DNA of 64,000 nt. Source: Bradyrhizobium sp. WSM3983 (GTDB lineage Bacteria > Pseudomonadota > Alphaproteobacteria > Rhizobiales > Xanthobacteraceae). Positions 19,059 through 29,378 of the stretch are shown piece after piece. Position 1 is the first letter of the stretch. The number at the start of each line of letters is the position of its first letter. The position numbers were made by a program, and so were the translations under genes. The notes under the pieces are model-generated. The model saw only the letters and a program-made list of their open reading frames with translations, searched no databases and was not told the DNA's origin. The stretch is taken from contig NZ_AXAY01000037.1 in NCBI RefSeq assembly GCF_000473045.1, positions 1 through 64,000 of the forward strand, read 5' to 3'.

Positions 19059-19226
19059 AGACGGTAACTCCTGTCAGTTACTTGTAATTTGTCCATCCCG
19101 GACGCGTCTGACAAGCGTGGCGTTTGCGGGGTGGAAAACCGTGGGTGAAAAAGCCTTGCTGCTCACCCTCACGCCACCTACAAGCACCGCGAACAGCCTA
19201 TTCCCGTGAGTTTTGGAGGATTTCCC

Positions 19227-19940
19227 ATGCGGCCAAGCCGCCGTGCGCCCGACGAATTGCGCCCCGTGACGCTTGAGCGCGGCGTGGTCAAATATGCGGA
19301 AGGCTCCTGCCTCGTGAAATTCGGCGATACCCATGTGCTGGTCACCGCCACGCTGGAAGACCGCCTGCCGCCCTGGCTGAAGGGCCAGGGCCGCGGCTGG
19401 GTCACCGCCGAGTACGGCATGCTGCCGCGCGCGACCTCCGAACGCACCCGCCGCGAAGCTGCCGCAGGCAAGCAGAGCGGCCGTACCGTCGAGATCCAGC
19501 GCCTGATCGGCCGTTCGTTGCGCACCATCGTCGATCTCGAAGCGCTCGGCGAGCGCCAGATCACGGTCGATTGCGACGTGCTCCAGGCCGACGGCGGCAC
19601 CCGCACCGCCTCGATCACCGGCGCCTGGGTCGCGCTCGCCGACTGCATCAACTGGATGAAGGCGCGCAACATGATCAAGGCCAACGTCATGCGCGACAAC
19701 GTCGCCGCGATCTCCTGTGGCATCTACAAGGGCGCACCGGTGCTGGATCTCGACTATGCCGAGGATTCGGAAGCCGAGACCGACGCCAATTTCGTCATGA
19801 CCGGCGACGGCCGCATCATCGAAGTGCAGGGCACCGCGGAACGAGAGCCCTTTACGCAGGACGAGTTCCTGGCGCTGATCGCCTTGGCGCAAAAAGGCAT
19901 CGCGCGTCTCGTGGACTTGCAGAAACTGGCTGTCGCGTAG
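19227..19940 (+). CDS. rph: Ribonuclease PH
   Basis: Phosphorolytic 3' exonuclease that trims tRNA precursors and other RNA ends. The 237-residue protein starts MRPSRRAPDELRPVTLERGV and has the conserved hexameric-ring core (RTVEIQRLIGRSLRTIVDLEALGERQITVDCDVL cut here into shorter phrases: RLIGRSLR and TVDCDVLQADGGTRTA). The ATG at 19227 follows a GGAGGA site at 19215; a GTG seven codons upstream is unlikely. It is divergent from hrcA and followed by rdgB after 11 bp. Confidence 0.96.
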   Translation: MRPSRRAPDELRPVTLERGVVKYAEGSCLVKFGDTHVLVTATLEDRLPPWLKGQGRGWVTAEYGMLPRATSERTRREAAAGKQSGRTVEIQRLIGRSLRTIVDLEALGERQITVDCDVLQADGGTRTASITGAWVALADCINWMKARNMIKANVMRDNVAAISCGIYKGAPVLDLDYAEDSEAETDANFVMTGDGRIIEVQGTAEREPFTQDEFLALIALAQKGIARLVDLQKLAVA

Positions 19941-19951
19941 TCAATAGACCC

Positions 19952-20587
19952 ATGCATCGCCGAATCACCGGAAAGCTCGTCATCGCGACCCACAATCCCG
20001 GCAAGCTTGCCGAGATGAGGGAGCTGCTCGCGCCTCACGGCATCGAGGTGGTGTCGGCCGGTGAGCTCGGCCTGCCTGAGCCGGACGAAACCGGCAACGA
20101 TTTCCGCAGCAACGCCGCGATCAAGGCGATCGCGGCGGCGCATGCGACCAAGCTTCCCGCGTTCGCCGATGATTCCGGCATCGTGGTCGACGCGCTCGAC
20201 GGCGCGCCCGGCATCTACAGCGCGCGCTGGGCCGGACCGTCCAAGGATTTCGCCGCAGCGATGGCGCAGATCGAGCGGCTGTTGCAGGAGCGTGGCGCCA
20301 CAACGCCGGACAAGCGCAAAGCGCATTTCGTCTCCGCGCTCTGCGTCGCGTGGCCCGACGATCATCTCGAAGGGGTCGAGGCGCGCGTCGACGGCACGCT
20401 GGTCTGGCCGCCGCGCGGCACGTCCGGTTTCGGCTACGATCCGATGTTTTTGCCCGACGGTCACGCGCGCACCTTCGGCGAGATGGAAAGCATCGAGAAG
20501 CACGGCCTGCCGCCGCTCGGCCTCGGCCTGTCGCACCGCGCCCGCGCCTTCGTGAAACTGGCGGAGATCTGCCTTGAGCCGCGCTAA
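19952..20587 (+). CDS. rdgB: XTP/dITP diphosphatase (non-canonical purine NTPase)
   Basis: Hydrolyses ITP, dITP and XTP to keep deaminated purines out of nucleic acids. The 211-residue HAM1/RdgB protein shows the substrate loop LVIATHNPGKLAEM at the N-terminus, the catalytic DDSGIVVDALDGAPGIYSARWAG segment and C-terminal SHRARAF. The start at 19952 is 11 bp after rph; upstream in-frame codons run inside rph and are ignored. The 3' end overlaps hemW by 14 bp. Confidence 0.95.
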   Translation: MHRRITGKLVIATHNPGKLAEMRELLAPHGIEVVSAGELGLPEPDETGNDFRSNAAIKAIAAAHATKLPAFADDSGIVVDALDGAPGIYSARWAGPSKDFAAAMAQIERLLQERGATTPDKRKAHFVSALCVAWPDDHLEGVEARVDGTLVWPPRGTSGFGYDPMFLPDGHARTFGEMESIEKHGLPPLGLGLSHRARAFVKLAEICLEPR

Positions 20588-21728
20588 GGAAGCCTTTGGC
20601 GTCTACGTGCACTGGCCCTTCTGCCTGTCGAAGTGCCCCTATTGCGACTTCAACAGCCATGTCCGCCACGCCGCGATCGACGAGGCGCGCTTTGCATCCG
20701 CCTTCGCCCGCGAGATCGAAACGACCGCGCAGCGCTCGCCCGGCCGTGAGGTCACCTCGATCTTCCTCGGCGGCGGCACGCCCTCGCTGATGCAGCCGGC
20801 AACGGTCGGCGCCGTGCTCGATGCTATCGGCAAGCACTGGAACGTCGCCAACGACGTCGAAGTGACGCTCGAAGCAAATCCGACCAGTGTCGAAGCCACG
20901 CGCTTTGCCGGCTATCGCACAGCCGGTGTCAATCGCGTCTCGCTTGGCGTGCAGGCGCTCGACGACGCTTCGCTGAAAGCGCTGGGCCGCATGCACAGCG
21001 CGCGCGAGGCGCTCGATGCGGTTGCGATCGCGCGCCGCTCGTTTGACCGCTATTCGTTCGACCTGATCTACGCCCGTCCCGACCAGACGCCGGCGATGTG
21101 GGCCGATGAGCTGCGTCTCGCGATCGATGAGGCGGCCGAGCATCTGTCGCTCTACCAGCTCACCATCGAAGAAGGCACGCCGTTCTTCGGCCTGCACCAG
21201 GCCGGCAAACTGAAGACGCCGGACGAAGCCGTCGCGCGCGCGCTCTATGACGTGACGCAGGAGACCTGCGACAAACTCGGTCTGCCCGCTTACGAGATTT
21301 CCAACCACGCGCGGCGCGGCGCCGAGTGCCGGCACAATCTCGTATACTGGCGCGGCGAGGAATATGCCGGCATCGGTCCCGGCGCGCACGGTCGCCTCGA
21401 CATCGACGGCGTGCGCCATGCCACGGCCACCGAGAAGCGTCCCGAAGCCTGGCTGATGCGCGTCGAAAGCAGCGGCCACGGTGTCGTCACCGACGATCTC
21501 CTCAACAGCGAAGAACGCGCCGACGAATTCTTGCTGATGGGATTGCGTCTCGCCGAAGGCATCGACCCCGAGCGCTACACGGCGCTCTCCGGCCGCCCGC
21601 TCGACCCCAAGCGCATCGCGCTCTTGCGCGAAGAAGGCGCGATCGCGGTGGATGCAACGGGCCGGCTCCGCGTGACGAGCAGCGGCTTCCCGGTGCTCGA
21701 TGCGGTGGTCGCGGATCTGGCGGCGTAA
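20574..21728 (+). CDS. hemW: Radical SAM protein HemW (heme chaperone)
   Basis: A 384-residue radical SAM protein with the cluster motif CLSKCPYCDFNSH (CxxxCxxC) near residue 18. Long annotated as oxygen-independent coproporphyrinogen oxidase, this single-domain branch is now known as HemW, a heme-transfer protein; it lacks the extra N-terminal residues of true HemN. The GGGTPSLM and VSLGVQALDD strands of the barrel are present. The start is a TTG overlapping the rdgB end by 14 bp, so translation is probably coupled. A family A repeat follows. Confidence 0.92.
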   Translation: MSRAKEAFGVYVHWPFCLSKCPYCDFNSHVRHAAIDEARFASAFAREIETTAQRSPGREVTSIFLGGGTPSLMQPATVGAVLDAIGKHWNVANDVEVTLEANPTSVEATRFAGYRTAGVNRVSLGVQALDDASLKALGRMHSAREALDAVAIARRSFDRYSFDLIYARPDQTPAMWADELRLAIDEAAEHLSLYQLTIEEGTPFFGLHQAGKLKTPDEAVARALYDVTQETCDKLGLPAYEISNHARRGAECRHNLVYWRGEEYAGIGPGAHGRLDIDGVRHATATEKRPEAWLMRVESSGHGVVTDDLLNSEERADEFLLMGLRLAEGIDPERYTALSGRPLDPKRIALLREEGAIAVDATGRLRVTSSGFPVLDAVVADLAA

Positions 21729-21750
21729 GTCTGAGCCAAACCAACGGTGC

Positions 21751-21872
21751 GCTCCCTCGCCCGCTTGCGGGAGAGGGTTGGGGAGAGGGTTTCTCCGCAG
21801 CGGGACAATCCCCCAGAGGAAAGAGCCCTCACCCGGCGCTACGCGCCGACCTCTCCCGCAAGCGGGAGAGGT
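21751..21872. repeat. GC-rich palindromic repeat, family A copy 2
   Basis: Same unit as at 16150-16272, with outer arms cccgcttgcggg / cccgcaagcggg and internal ctggcgcta-type variation (ccctcacccggcgctacgcg). It lies between the convergent hemW and LppC-like genes and probably forms the transcript end for both. Confidence 0.85.
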
Positions 21873-21878
21873 GAACTA

Positions 21879-23114
21879 TCAAGCTCCAAAACTCTTCGGC
21901 GAACCCGCGACCGCGACACCGCCGCCGGTCGTCACCTTCATCACCGCAAGGCCTCGCTCGTTGGTTCCATCTGCGCGGAAGCGGAACAGGCCGTCGATGC
22001 CGGCGAAGCCCGAGGGATTGGTCAGCACGTCAGCCGAGAAGCGCGTGGTGCCTTGCGTGCGCGCGAGTGCCGCCACGAGCGCGACCGCGTCATAAGCGAG
22101 CGTTGCGGTGCGGATCGGCTCCGCGCCGTATTTGGTGCGATAGCGGCCGGAGAAAGCGCGAAAACCGGCGGGATCCGGCGCGGCGTAGAGGCCACCTTGC
22201 AGAGCCGGGCTCGCATAAACACGCGGGCTATCCCACAGGCCGGTGCCGAGCAGCTGGATGTTGCGCAAATTGGCGCCTGCCGCGGTCATCGCATCAGCCA
22301 CCGCGACGACGGCATCGCCGTCATCGGCAATGAACAGGGCGTCCGCGCTGCCGAGTTGCTGCGCCACGGTGCGCGCCGGCGTGGCGCGATCGGCGCCGTA
22401 TTTCTCGAATGCGACGATGCGGCCGCCGCGCCTGGGCACCGCGGCCTTCACCGCGGCTTCAACGACATTGCCATAGGCATTGTCGGGCACCAGCACGGCG
22501 ACGGAGCGTTTTCCGATGCTGGCGGAATACTCGATGATGCGATTGACGTCGGACTCCGGCAGGAAGCTCAGCAGGTAGACCCCGCGGCCGGCGATGCTCG
22601 AATCGGTCGAGAACGCCATCACAGAGATGCCGCGCGTGCGCGCGACCTGGGCGACCGCCGGGACCGACTGCGCAAACAGCGGCCCCAGAATGATCTCGGC
22701 GCCTTCGTCGACCGCCTGCTGCGCGCCGGCTTGCGCGCCCTGCGGGCTGCCATTGTCGTCCTTGATCAGGAGCTGGATGTTCGGGTTCTGGAACTCGGCC
22801 AGCGCCATCTCGGCGGCGTTGCGCATGGATTGCGCGGCGAGCCCGGCATTGCCGGCGGCCGAGAGCGGCAGAATCACCGCAACCTTCACCCCGCCGGTGC
22901 CGGCGGTGGTCGCCTGCTGTGGCGGACCGGCCGGCTGGGCCGGCGGCGGGGAAGAACTAGAGAATGGGTTGGAAAACTGGCTGAGGCTCTGCTGCACGCC
23001 AGCGCAGGCTGACAGCAAGGGCGTGCCGAGCAACAGGCCAAGCGCACTCCGCCGGGTCGCCCCTGTTAATCGGGGCCCCTGAACGGGAGACTTCGGATCA
23101 CGCGGGCCCACCAT
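21879..23114 (-). CDS. Penicillin-binding protein activator-like lipoprotein (LppC/LpoA type)
   Basis: A 411-residue periplasmic-binding-protein fold (type 1) fused to a lipoprotein leader: GLLLGTPLLSACAG has a lipobox with the acylated Cys near residue 38. The mature protein starts with a proline-rich linker (PPPAQPAGPPQQ) and then VKVAVILPLSAAGNAGLAAQSMRNAAEMAL, as in Leu/Ile/Val-binding proteins and LpoA. Proteins of this type are named LppC or PBP activator in rhizobia. It diverges from rsmI, the same arrangement as the enterobacterial yraL(rsmI)-lpoA(yraM)-yraN neighbourhood, which supports the call. Confidence 0.85.
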   Translation of the reverse strand: MVGPRDPKSPVQGPRLTGATRRSALGLLLGTPLLSACAGVQQSLSQFSNPFSSSSPPPAQPAGPPQQATTAGTGGVKVAVILPLSAAGNAGLAAQSMRNAAEMALAEFQNPNIQLLIKDDNGSPQGAQAGAQQAVDEGAEIILGPLFAQSVPAVAQVARTRGISVMAFSTDSSIAGRGVYLLSFLPESDVNRIIEYSASIGKRSVAVLVPDNAYGNVVEAAVKAAVPRRGGRIVAFEKYGADRATPARTVAQQLGSADALFIADDGDAVVAVADAMTAAGANLRNIQLLGTGLWDSPRVYASPALQGGLYAAPDPAGFRAFSGRYRTKYGAEPIRTATLAYDAVALVAALARTQGTTRFSADVLTNPSGFAGIDGLFRFRADGTNERGLAVMKVTTGGGVAVAGSPKSFGA

Positions 23115-23465
23115 GGCAGCTCTTCTTCTGATCTTCCGTCACCGGTAGATCACAACAAATCTTGCCGCGACAGAAGCCGCGGATTCAGGCATATTGTCGG
23201 CAAATAGTTAACCAAAACAAAAGGATAATGACCGCTTAACGCGGCTACCCTCGGTTCCTGGCTGGCTGTTCGCCCTCCATCATCCAGCATCAAGGCGGAG
23301 TTTCCGCCACGAATATGGCGCTGACGCTTCATTCGCTAGGGAATGTGATGCCGGATGGATCACATTCCAGTCCTTCCTCGCCCCAATTCAATACCTTGGC
23401 TCGGCACGATCTTTTTCGAATGACCGGTTCCCAGCCCCGGGGATCATGCCTAAGTTCGTTTCATT
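23115..23465. promoter_or_regulatory. Divergent promoter region, lppC-like / rsmI
   Basis: A 351-bp non-coding region, noticeably AT-richer than its surroundings (for example around 23195-23230, atagttaaccaaaacaaaagga). It should contain back-to-back promoters. No palindrome or riboswitch fold was recognised; short ORFs here lack coding character. Confidence 0.4.
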
Positions 23466-24402
<937 letters not shown>

Positions 24403-24416
<14 letters not shown>

Positions 24417-24828
24417 GGACGCCCAAGGATCGAAACAGGAGCCAAAACAGGAACCGAAGATCGCCTCGCCCGAGCGCGTCGCCGCGTTCCGCACCGGCAT
24501 CTCGGCCGAGAGCCGCGCCGCCGCTTATCTCATGGCGAAGGGCTATCGCATCCTGGCCAAACGCTACCGCACCCCTCATGGCGAGATCGACCTCGTGGCG
24601 CGCCGTCGCAATTTGATCGCCTTCGTCGAGGTCAAGGCGCGCGCCAGCCTCGATGAGGCCGCCTACGCGGTCACGCCGCGCCAGCAGCAGCGCATCATCG
24701 ATGCCGCCCAGGGCTGGCTTGCCACGCATCCCGAGCATGCGGAATTCGAAATGCGATTCGACGCCATGCTGATTGCGCCGCGGTCACTTCCGCGCCATGT
24801 GTTGGCGGCATTCGACGCCTCGACCTGA
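24403..24828 (+). CDS. YraN family (UPF0102) nuclease-fold protein
   Basis: A 141-residue protein with the Holliday-junction-resolvase-like fold: AYLMAKGYRILAKRYRTPHGEIDLVARRRNLIAFVEVKAR contains the E, D and ExK residues of a PD-(D/E)xK core (shown here as HGEIDLVARR and IAFVEVKAR). Biochemical function is unproven. The lysine-rich N-terminus (MAKTKDAQGSKQEPKQEPK) is not conserved. The ATG at 24403 lies inside the rsmI end, as in many genomes. Confidence 0.9.
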
Positions 24829-24838
24829 AAGGCAGACC

Positions 24839-25783
24839 ATGAAACTGAACGTCGCCGTCCAGATGGACCCCATCGCCCGCATCAACATCAAGGGCGATTC
24901 CACCTTTGCGCTGCTCCTGGAGGCGCAGAAGCGCGGCCACGGCCTATCCTATTACACGCCCGACAAGCTCTCGATGGTCGGCGATGAGATCGTCGCGCCC
25001 GTCCAGCTCCTGACCGTGCGCGACGAGCCGGGCGATCATTTCACCCTCGGCGAGCCCAGGCGCGAGGCGCTGAACGGTTTTGACGTAGTGCTGCTGCGCC
25101 AGGATCCGCCGTTCGATCTCGCCTATATCACCTCGACGCACATGCTCGAGCGAATCCATCCGAAGACGCTGGTCGTCAACGACCCGGCCTCGGTGCGCAA
25201 CGCGCCCGAAAAGCTGTTCGTGATGAATTTTCCGCAGCTGATGCCGCCGACCCTGATCTCGCGCGACCTCGATGAGATCAACGCGTTCCGCGACAAGTAC
25301 GGTGCCGTCGTCATGAAGCCGCTGCACGGCCATGGCGGCGCCGCGGTATTCCGCGTGATGCCGCAGGACATGAATTTCGGCTCGCTGTTCGACATGTTCT
25401 CGGTCACCTTCAAAGAGGCCTGGGTGATCCAGCAGTTCATCCCCGAGGTGAAGCTCGGCGACAAGCGCATCATCCTGGTCAATGGCGAGTTCGCAGGCGC
25501 GGTGAACCGCGTGCCGGCCACCGACGACCTCCGCTCCAACATGGTGCGTGGCGGCGCGGCGAAGGAGACCGAACTCACCCCGCGCGAACGCGAGATCTGC
25601 GCTACTGTCGGCCCGGCGCTGCGCGAACGTGGGCTGCTGTTCGTCGGCATCGACGTCATCAACGGCAACCTCACCGAGATCAACGTGACCTCGCCCACCG
25701 GCATCCGCGCCATCGCGCGGCTCGGCGGCCCGGATGTGGCGGCCAAGATCTGGGACGCGATCGAGCAGAAGCGGGCGAAGTAG
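24839..25783 (+). CDS. gshB: Glutathione synthetase
   Basis: ATP-grasp ligase that joins gamma-glutamylcysteine and glycine to make glutathione. The 314-residue protein starts MKLNVAVQMDPIARINIKGDST and carries the substrate segment LLRQDPPFDLAYI, the ATP-binding VMKPLHGHGGAAVFRV and the metal-binding GIDVINGNLTEINVTSPTGI. The start at 24839 has a good site (aaaggcag) and is 10 bp after the YraN gene. Length matches the family. Confidence 0.97.
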   Translation: MKLNVAVQMDPIARINIKGDSTFALLLEAQKRGHGLSYYTPDKLSMVGDEIVAPVQLLTVRDEPGDHFTLGEPRREALNGFDVVLLRQDPPFDLAYITSTHMLERIHPKTLVVNDPASVRNAPEKLFVMNFPQLMPPTLISRDLDEINAFRDKYGAVVMKPLHGHGGAAVFRVMPQDMNFGSLFDMFSVTFKEAWVIQQFIPEVKLGDKRIILVNGEFAGAVNRVPATDDLRSNMVRGGAAKETELTPREREICATVGPALRERGLLFVGIDVINGNLTEINVTSPTGIRAIARLGGPDVAAKIWDAIEQKRAK

Positions 25784-26227
25784 GCGGGCTGCAACGATAG
25801 TATTCGTGTAATCCACGATCTCTCTCCGCGTCGTCCCGGCGAAGGCCGGGACCCATACCCACAGGGAAAAGTTTGGCGAAGATTGTGGGTGGGTACTTCT
25901 ACCTTCCACAATCGAAAGATCACGCGGTATGGGTCCCGGCTTTCGCCGGGACGACACCTGATGATCTCATCGCTGTAGTGCCCCGTCACTAACCACCTGT
26001 TCACCATGACACCCCGAGCCTCATGCGAACGCATGAGCGCGCTTGCGTGAATCTACGGAGCCACTGGCCGAGCGGCTAACGCGGCATTCACCATCTGCCC
26101 AAAACCCGCGCCGTCACGGACCATCACACTCGGCCTCGCAACACCCCTTATACTTTTACTCCCTACTCATCGATGCCGGGGAACCCGCCAGGTGCGGTTC
26201 GAGTGCCCCGCGTAAGAGTAGAAGCGT
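25784..26227. promoter_or_regulatory. Intergenic region gshB-cpaB with repeat and pilus promoter
   Basis: A 444-bp gap. The first half is the family C inverted repeat (25829-25955). The second half (about 25960-26227) has an AT-rich stretch just before cpaB (cccttatacttttactccctactcatcg, cut here as ttatacttttac) that probably holds the cpa operon promoter. No pilin gene was found in the gap. Confidence 0.45.
25829..25955. repeat. Inverted repeat element, family C copy 1
   Basis: The ends cgtcccggcgaaggccggga and its inverse (tcccggctttcgccgggacg) flank an inner region with acccatacc and ggtatgggt as a second inverted pair. A related copy in the same arrangement lies at 63561-63677 beside parB, also containing the phrase accgcgtgatc in one orientation. 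Size and paired ends resemble a non-coding miniature element widespread in Bradyrhizobium. Confidence 0.85.
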
Positions 26228-27052
26228 ATGAACACCGCACGCATTGTCGTTCTCGTCATCGCACTGGGCGCCGGCGGCGTCGCTGCGTATCTGGCAAGCG
26301 GTTACGACAACAAGCCCGCGCCCGCGCTCCCGGTGACGGAGAAGCTGCCGACGGTCGAGGTGCTCGTCGCCAAATCCGACATTCAGCTCGGCCAGGCCGT
26401 GAAGGCCGAGGATCTGCAATGGCAGACCTGGCCGCAAGCGACCGCAAGCAGCGCCTTCATTCGGCGCGACAGCAGGCCCGACGCACAGACCCAGATCGCC
26501 GGCTCGATCGCACGCGTGCCCTTGATGCAGGGCGAGCCGATCCGCGAGCAGAAGCTGGTGAAGGCCGACGGCTCGGGCTTCATGGCCGCGATCCTGCCGT
26601 CCGGCATGCGGGCCGTGTCCACCGAGATTTCCGCCGAGACCGCAGCCGGCGGCTTCATCCTGCCGAATGACCGCGTCGACATCGTCCTGACGCGCCGCCT
26701 GAAGAATCCCGACGGCGCCAACAGTAGCGGCTCGACCGGCGGCAATGACCTGATCCTGTCAGAGGTCATCCTGACCAACATCCGCGTGCTCGCGATCGAC
26801 CAGGCGCCGAAGGAGAAGGACGGCCAGAACGCCGTGGTCGGCAAGACGGTCACGCTCGAGCTTCGACCCGACCAGGTCGCAACGCTCTCGGCCTCGCGCC
26901 AGGGCGGCACGCTGACACTTGCACTGCGCAGCATCGCCGATGCCAGCGCCTCCGACGGTGGGCCGGAGGATCAGGCACTCAAGCAGCGTTCGAGCGGCGT
27001 GAACGTGATCCGCTACGGCGTGCAGGCGCGACAACTGACGTCACAGAAGTGA
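26228..27052 (+). CDS. cpaB: Flp/Tad pilus assembly protein CpaB
   Basis: Periplasmic component that supports the secretin of the Tad type IVb pilus. The 274-residue protein has one N-terminal membrane helix (ARIVVLVIALGAGGVAAYLASG), then a SAF domain (EVLVAKSDIQLGQAVKAEDLQW, about 50-120) and the RcpC-like C-terminal region with FILPNDRVDIVLTRRL. It starts a plus-strand cpaB-cpaC-cpaD-cpaE run; the gap to cpaC is 7 bp. Confidence 0.94.
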   Translation: MNTARIVVLVIALGAGGVAAYLASGYDNKPAPALPVTEKLPTVEVLVAKSDIQLGQAVKAEDLQWQTWPQATASSAFIRRDSRPDAQTQIAGSIARVPLMQGEPIREQKLVKADGSGFMAAILPSGMRAVSTEISAETAAGGFILPNDRVDIVLTRRLKNPDGANSSGSTGGNDLILSEVILTNIRVLAIDQAPKEKDGQNAVVGKTVTLELRPDQVATLSASRQGGTLTLALRSIADASASDGGPEDQALKQRSSGVNVIRYGVQARQLTSQK

Positions 27053-27059
27053 TGGGGAC

Positions 27060-28580
27060 ATGATGAACTACGGGGATAATCGGACGGGCCTGCGCATTCG
27101 GGGGAAGCGCGCTGGCTCGTTCTGGGCCGGGGCAATGCTGATACTGGGGCTGGTCGCGGCCCCCGATTTGGTCCGCGCTGCGGATGCGCCGGTCGGAGAC
27201 CAGGCGCCGATGCAGGCGCCTGATCTCGGCGTGTCGCCGGTCGCGACCATCGCGCCGGCGCGGACACGCTCGCTGTCGCTTGGCATCGGCAAGTCGGTCG
27301 TCATCGACCTGCCACGCGAGGTCAAGGACGTGCTGGTGGCTGATCCCAAGATCGCCAATGCGGTGATCCGCTCGGCGCAGCGCGCCTATATCATCGGCGG
27401 CCAGGTCGGCCAGACCAACGTGGTATTCTTCACCGCCGACGGCCAGCAGGTTGCTTCCTACGATATCGCGGTCAAGCGCGACCTCAACGGCATGCGCACG
27501 GCGTTGCGCCAGTCGCTGCCGGGCGTGCAGATCGAGGGCATCGGCGACAGCGTGATGCTGACCGGCTCGGTGTCGAGCCCGGTCGAGGCCCAGCAGGCCG
27601 GCGACGTCGCCGCCAAGCTCGTCGGCGGCGCCGACAAGGTCGTCAACAACATCGTCGTGCGCGGCCGCGACCAGGTGATGCTGAAGGTGGTCGTCGGCGA
27701 AGTCCGCCGCGACATCGTCAAGCAATTGGGCGTCGATCTCAGCGCCAGCCTGAATGCCGGCACCGCGGTGGTGAATTTCAACAATTCCAACCCGTTCTCG
27801 GTCTCTGGCGGCCCGCTGGTCTCCAGCAACGGGCTTGGCGTCACCGGCCTCGCCAAGGGCGTGGCCACTGTCAACGCCACGATGCGCGCGATGGAAACCG
27901 CCGGCGTGATGCGGACGCTGGCCGAGCCGAGCCTGACCGCGATCTCCGGCGAATCCGCGACCTTCATCGCGGGCGGCGAATTCCCGATCCCCGCAGGCTA
28001 TTCCTGCGATCCGACCACGCATGTCTGTACCACCCAGATTTCCTACAAGAAGTTCGGTATCTCCCTGAACTTCACGCCGGTCGTGCTCAGCGAGGGCCGG
28101 ATCAGCCTGCGCGTGATGACCGAGGTCTCGGAGCTGTCGAACCAGCAGGCGATCACGGTGACGCAGGCGTTATCGTCGACCGCGAGCAACTCCATCACTA
28201 TTCCCTCGATCCAGACCCGCCGCGCCGAGACCACGCTCGAAATTCCCTCGGGCGGCTCGATGGCGATGGCCGGCCTGATCCAGCAGCAGACCAAGCAGGC
28301 GATCAACGGCCTGCCCGGCGTCGACCAGGTGCCGATCCTCGGCGCGCTGTTCCGCAGCCAGGACTTCGTCAACAACGAGACCGAGCTGATGGTGATCGTG
28401 ACCCCCTATGTGGTGCGCGCGGTCGCCCAGAAGGAATTGTCGCGGCCCGATGACGGCTTCGCGCCGTCCTCGGATGCGCAGTCGGCGCTGCTCGGCCGCA
28501 TGAACCGCCTCTACGGCATCGCACGCCGCGTCGATCCGATCGACGGCGATCGCGGCGATTTCGGCTTCATCATCGACTGA
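27060..28580 (+). CDS. cpaC: Tad pilus secretin CpaC
   Basis: Outer-membrane secretin channel for the Flp pilus. The 506-residue precursor has a signal peptide to about residue 42, the pilus-assembly N-domain (GIGKSVVIDLPREVKDVLVADP), a BON-like region (LPGVQIEGIGDSVMLTGSVSSP, about 145-215) and the secretin core (MRTLAEPSLTAISGESATFIAGGEFPIP, about 280-450) with GLPGVDQVPILGALFRSQ near the end. Two consecutive ATGs at 27060 and 27063 could start it. It lies 7 bp after cpaB. Confidence 0.95.
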   Translation: MMNYGDNRTGLRIRGKRAGSFWAGAMLILGLVAAPDLVRAADAPVGDQAPMQAPDLGVSPVATIAPARTRSLSLGIGKSVVIDLPREVKDVLVADPKIANAVIRSAQRAYIIGGQVGQTNVVFFTADGQQVASYDIAVKRDLNGMRTALRQSLPGVQIEGIGDSVMLTGSVSSPVEAQQAGDVAAKLVGGADKVVNNIVVRGRDQVMLKVVVGEVRRDIVKQLGVDLSASLNAGTAVVNFNNSNPFSVSGGPLVSSNGLGVTGLAKGVATVNATMRAMETAGVMRTLAEPSLTAISGESATFIAGGEFPIPAGYSCDPTTHVCTTQISYKKFGISLNFTPVVLSEGRISLRVMTEVSELSNQQAITVTQALSSTASNSITIPSIQTRRAETTLEIPSGGSMAMAGLIQQQTKQAINGLPGVDQVPILGALFRSQDFVNNETELMVIVTPYVVRAVAQKELSRPDDGFAPSSDAQSALLGRMNRLYGIARRVDPIDGDRGDFGFIID

Positions 28581-28643
28581 CACCAACGGTTTGGGGACCG
28601 GGGCAAGGACCGCGGCAAGACACGGGCAAGAGGGGACCAGGCG

Positions 28644-29378
28644 ATGACGAAGACAATCGATCGACGTCGCAATTTGCGCATCGCGCTCGCGCTGGCGGGG
28701 CTCTCCGTCATGCTGGGAGCCTGTAACACCACGGGCGACGTCGTGACCACCCAGACGGTGCCGACCGACTACCGCATGCGTCACCCGATCGCGGTGCAGG
28801 AAGCCAAGCGCTCGATCGTGATCTTCGTCGGCAAGGCGCGCGGCGGCCTTTCGACCGCACAGCATGCCGACGTGATGGGCATTGCCCAGGATTGGGTGCG
28901 CGAAGGCACCGGCTCGGTCGTCGTCGACGTGCCCATCGACACCACGAATTCGCGCGCCGCTGGGGCGACGTATCGCGAGATCCGCGCCGTGCTCGGCAGC
29001 GGCGGCGTGCCGTCGCGCGCCATCGTCCAGCATCCCTATCGCCCCGAGGATCCCGCCCTGCTGCCGACCATCCGGCTGAGCTATTCCAGGATCGCTGCGG
29101 TCGCCGGCCCCTGTGGGCTGTGGCCCGAGGACATGGGACCGTCGATCCTCGACCCCGGCTACAACGAGAACCGGCCCTACTTCAATCTCGGCTGCGCCAC
29201 GCAGCGCAATCTCGCCGCAATGATCGACAATCCCGCCGACCTCGAGCAGCCGCGCGCGGAGACGCCGGCCTATACCGCGCGGCGCGACATCGCATTCGAC
29301 CGCTACCGCAAGGGCACTACCACCGCGACAACTTATCCCGAGGCTGAAAAGGCCAAACTCAGCGATACAGGCAAATGA
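28644..29378 (+). CDS. cpaD: Tad pilus lipoprotein CpaD
   Basis: Outer-membrane-associated lipoprotein of the Tad pilus. The 244-residue protein has a lipobox (LSVMLGACNTTGD, Cys near residue 34) and the CpaD-family segments RHPIAVQEAKRSIVIFVG and NLGCATQRNLAAMIDNPADL. It is 63 bp after cpaC and its stop overlaps the cpaE start by 4 bp (ATGA). Confidence 0.93.
   Translation: MTKTIDRRRNLRIALALAGLSVMLGACNTTGDVVTTQTVPTDYRMRHPIAVQEAKRSIVIFVGKARGGLSTAQHADVMGIAQDWVREGTGSVVVDVPIDTTNSRAAGATYREIRAVLGSGGVPSRAIVQHPYRPEDPALLPTIRLSYSRIAAVAGPCGLWPEDMGPSILDPGYNENRPYFNLGCATQRNLAAMIDNPADLEQPRAETPAYTARRDIAFDRYRKGTTTATTYPEAEKAKLSDTGK

Noticed and set aside
19059..19226. Searched for a CIRCE element or RpoH promoter upstream of hrcA
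   Set aside because: No TTAGCACTC-N9-GAGTGCTAA type repeat and no CTTG-N17-CYTAT-T match was found.
26055..26085. tRNA-Ser-like text (actggccgagcggctaac)
   Set aside because: No acceptor stem, anticodon arm or T-loop can be folded around it.
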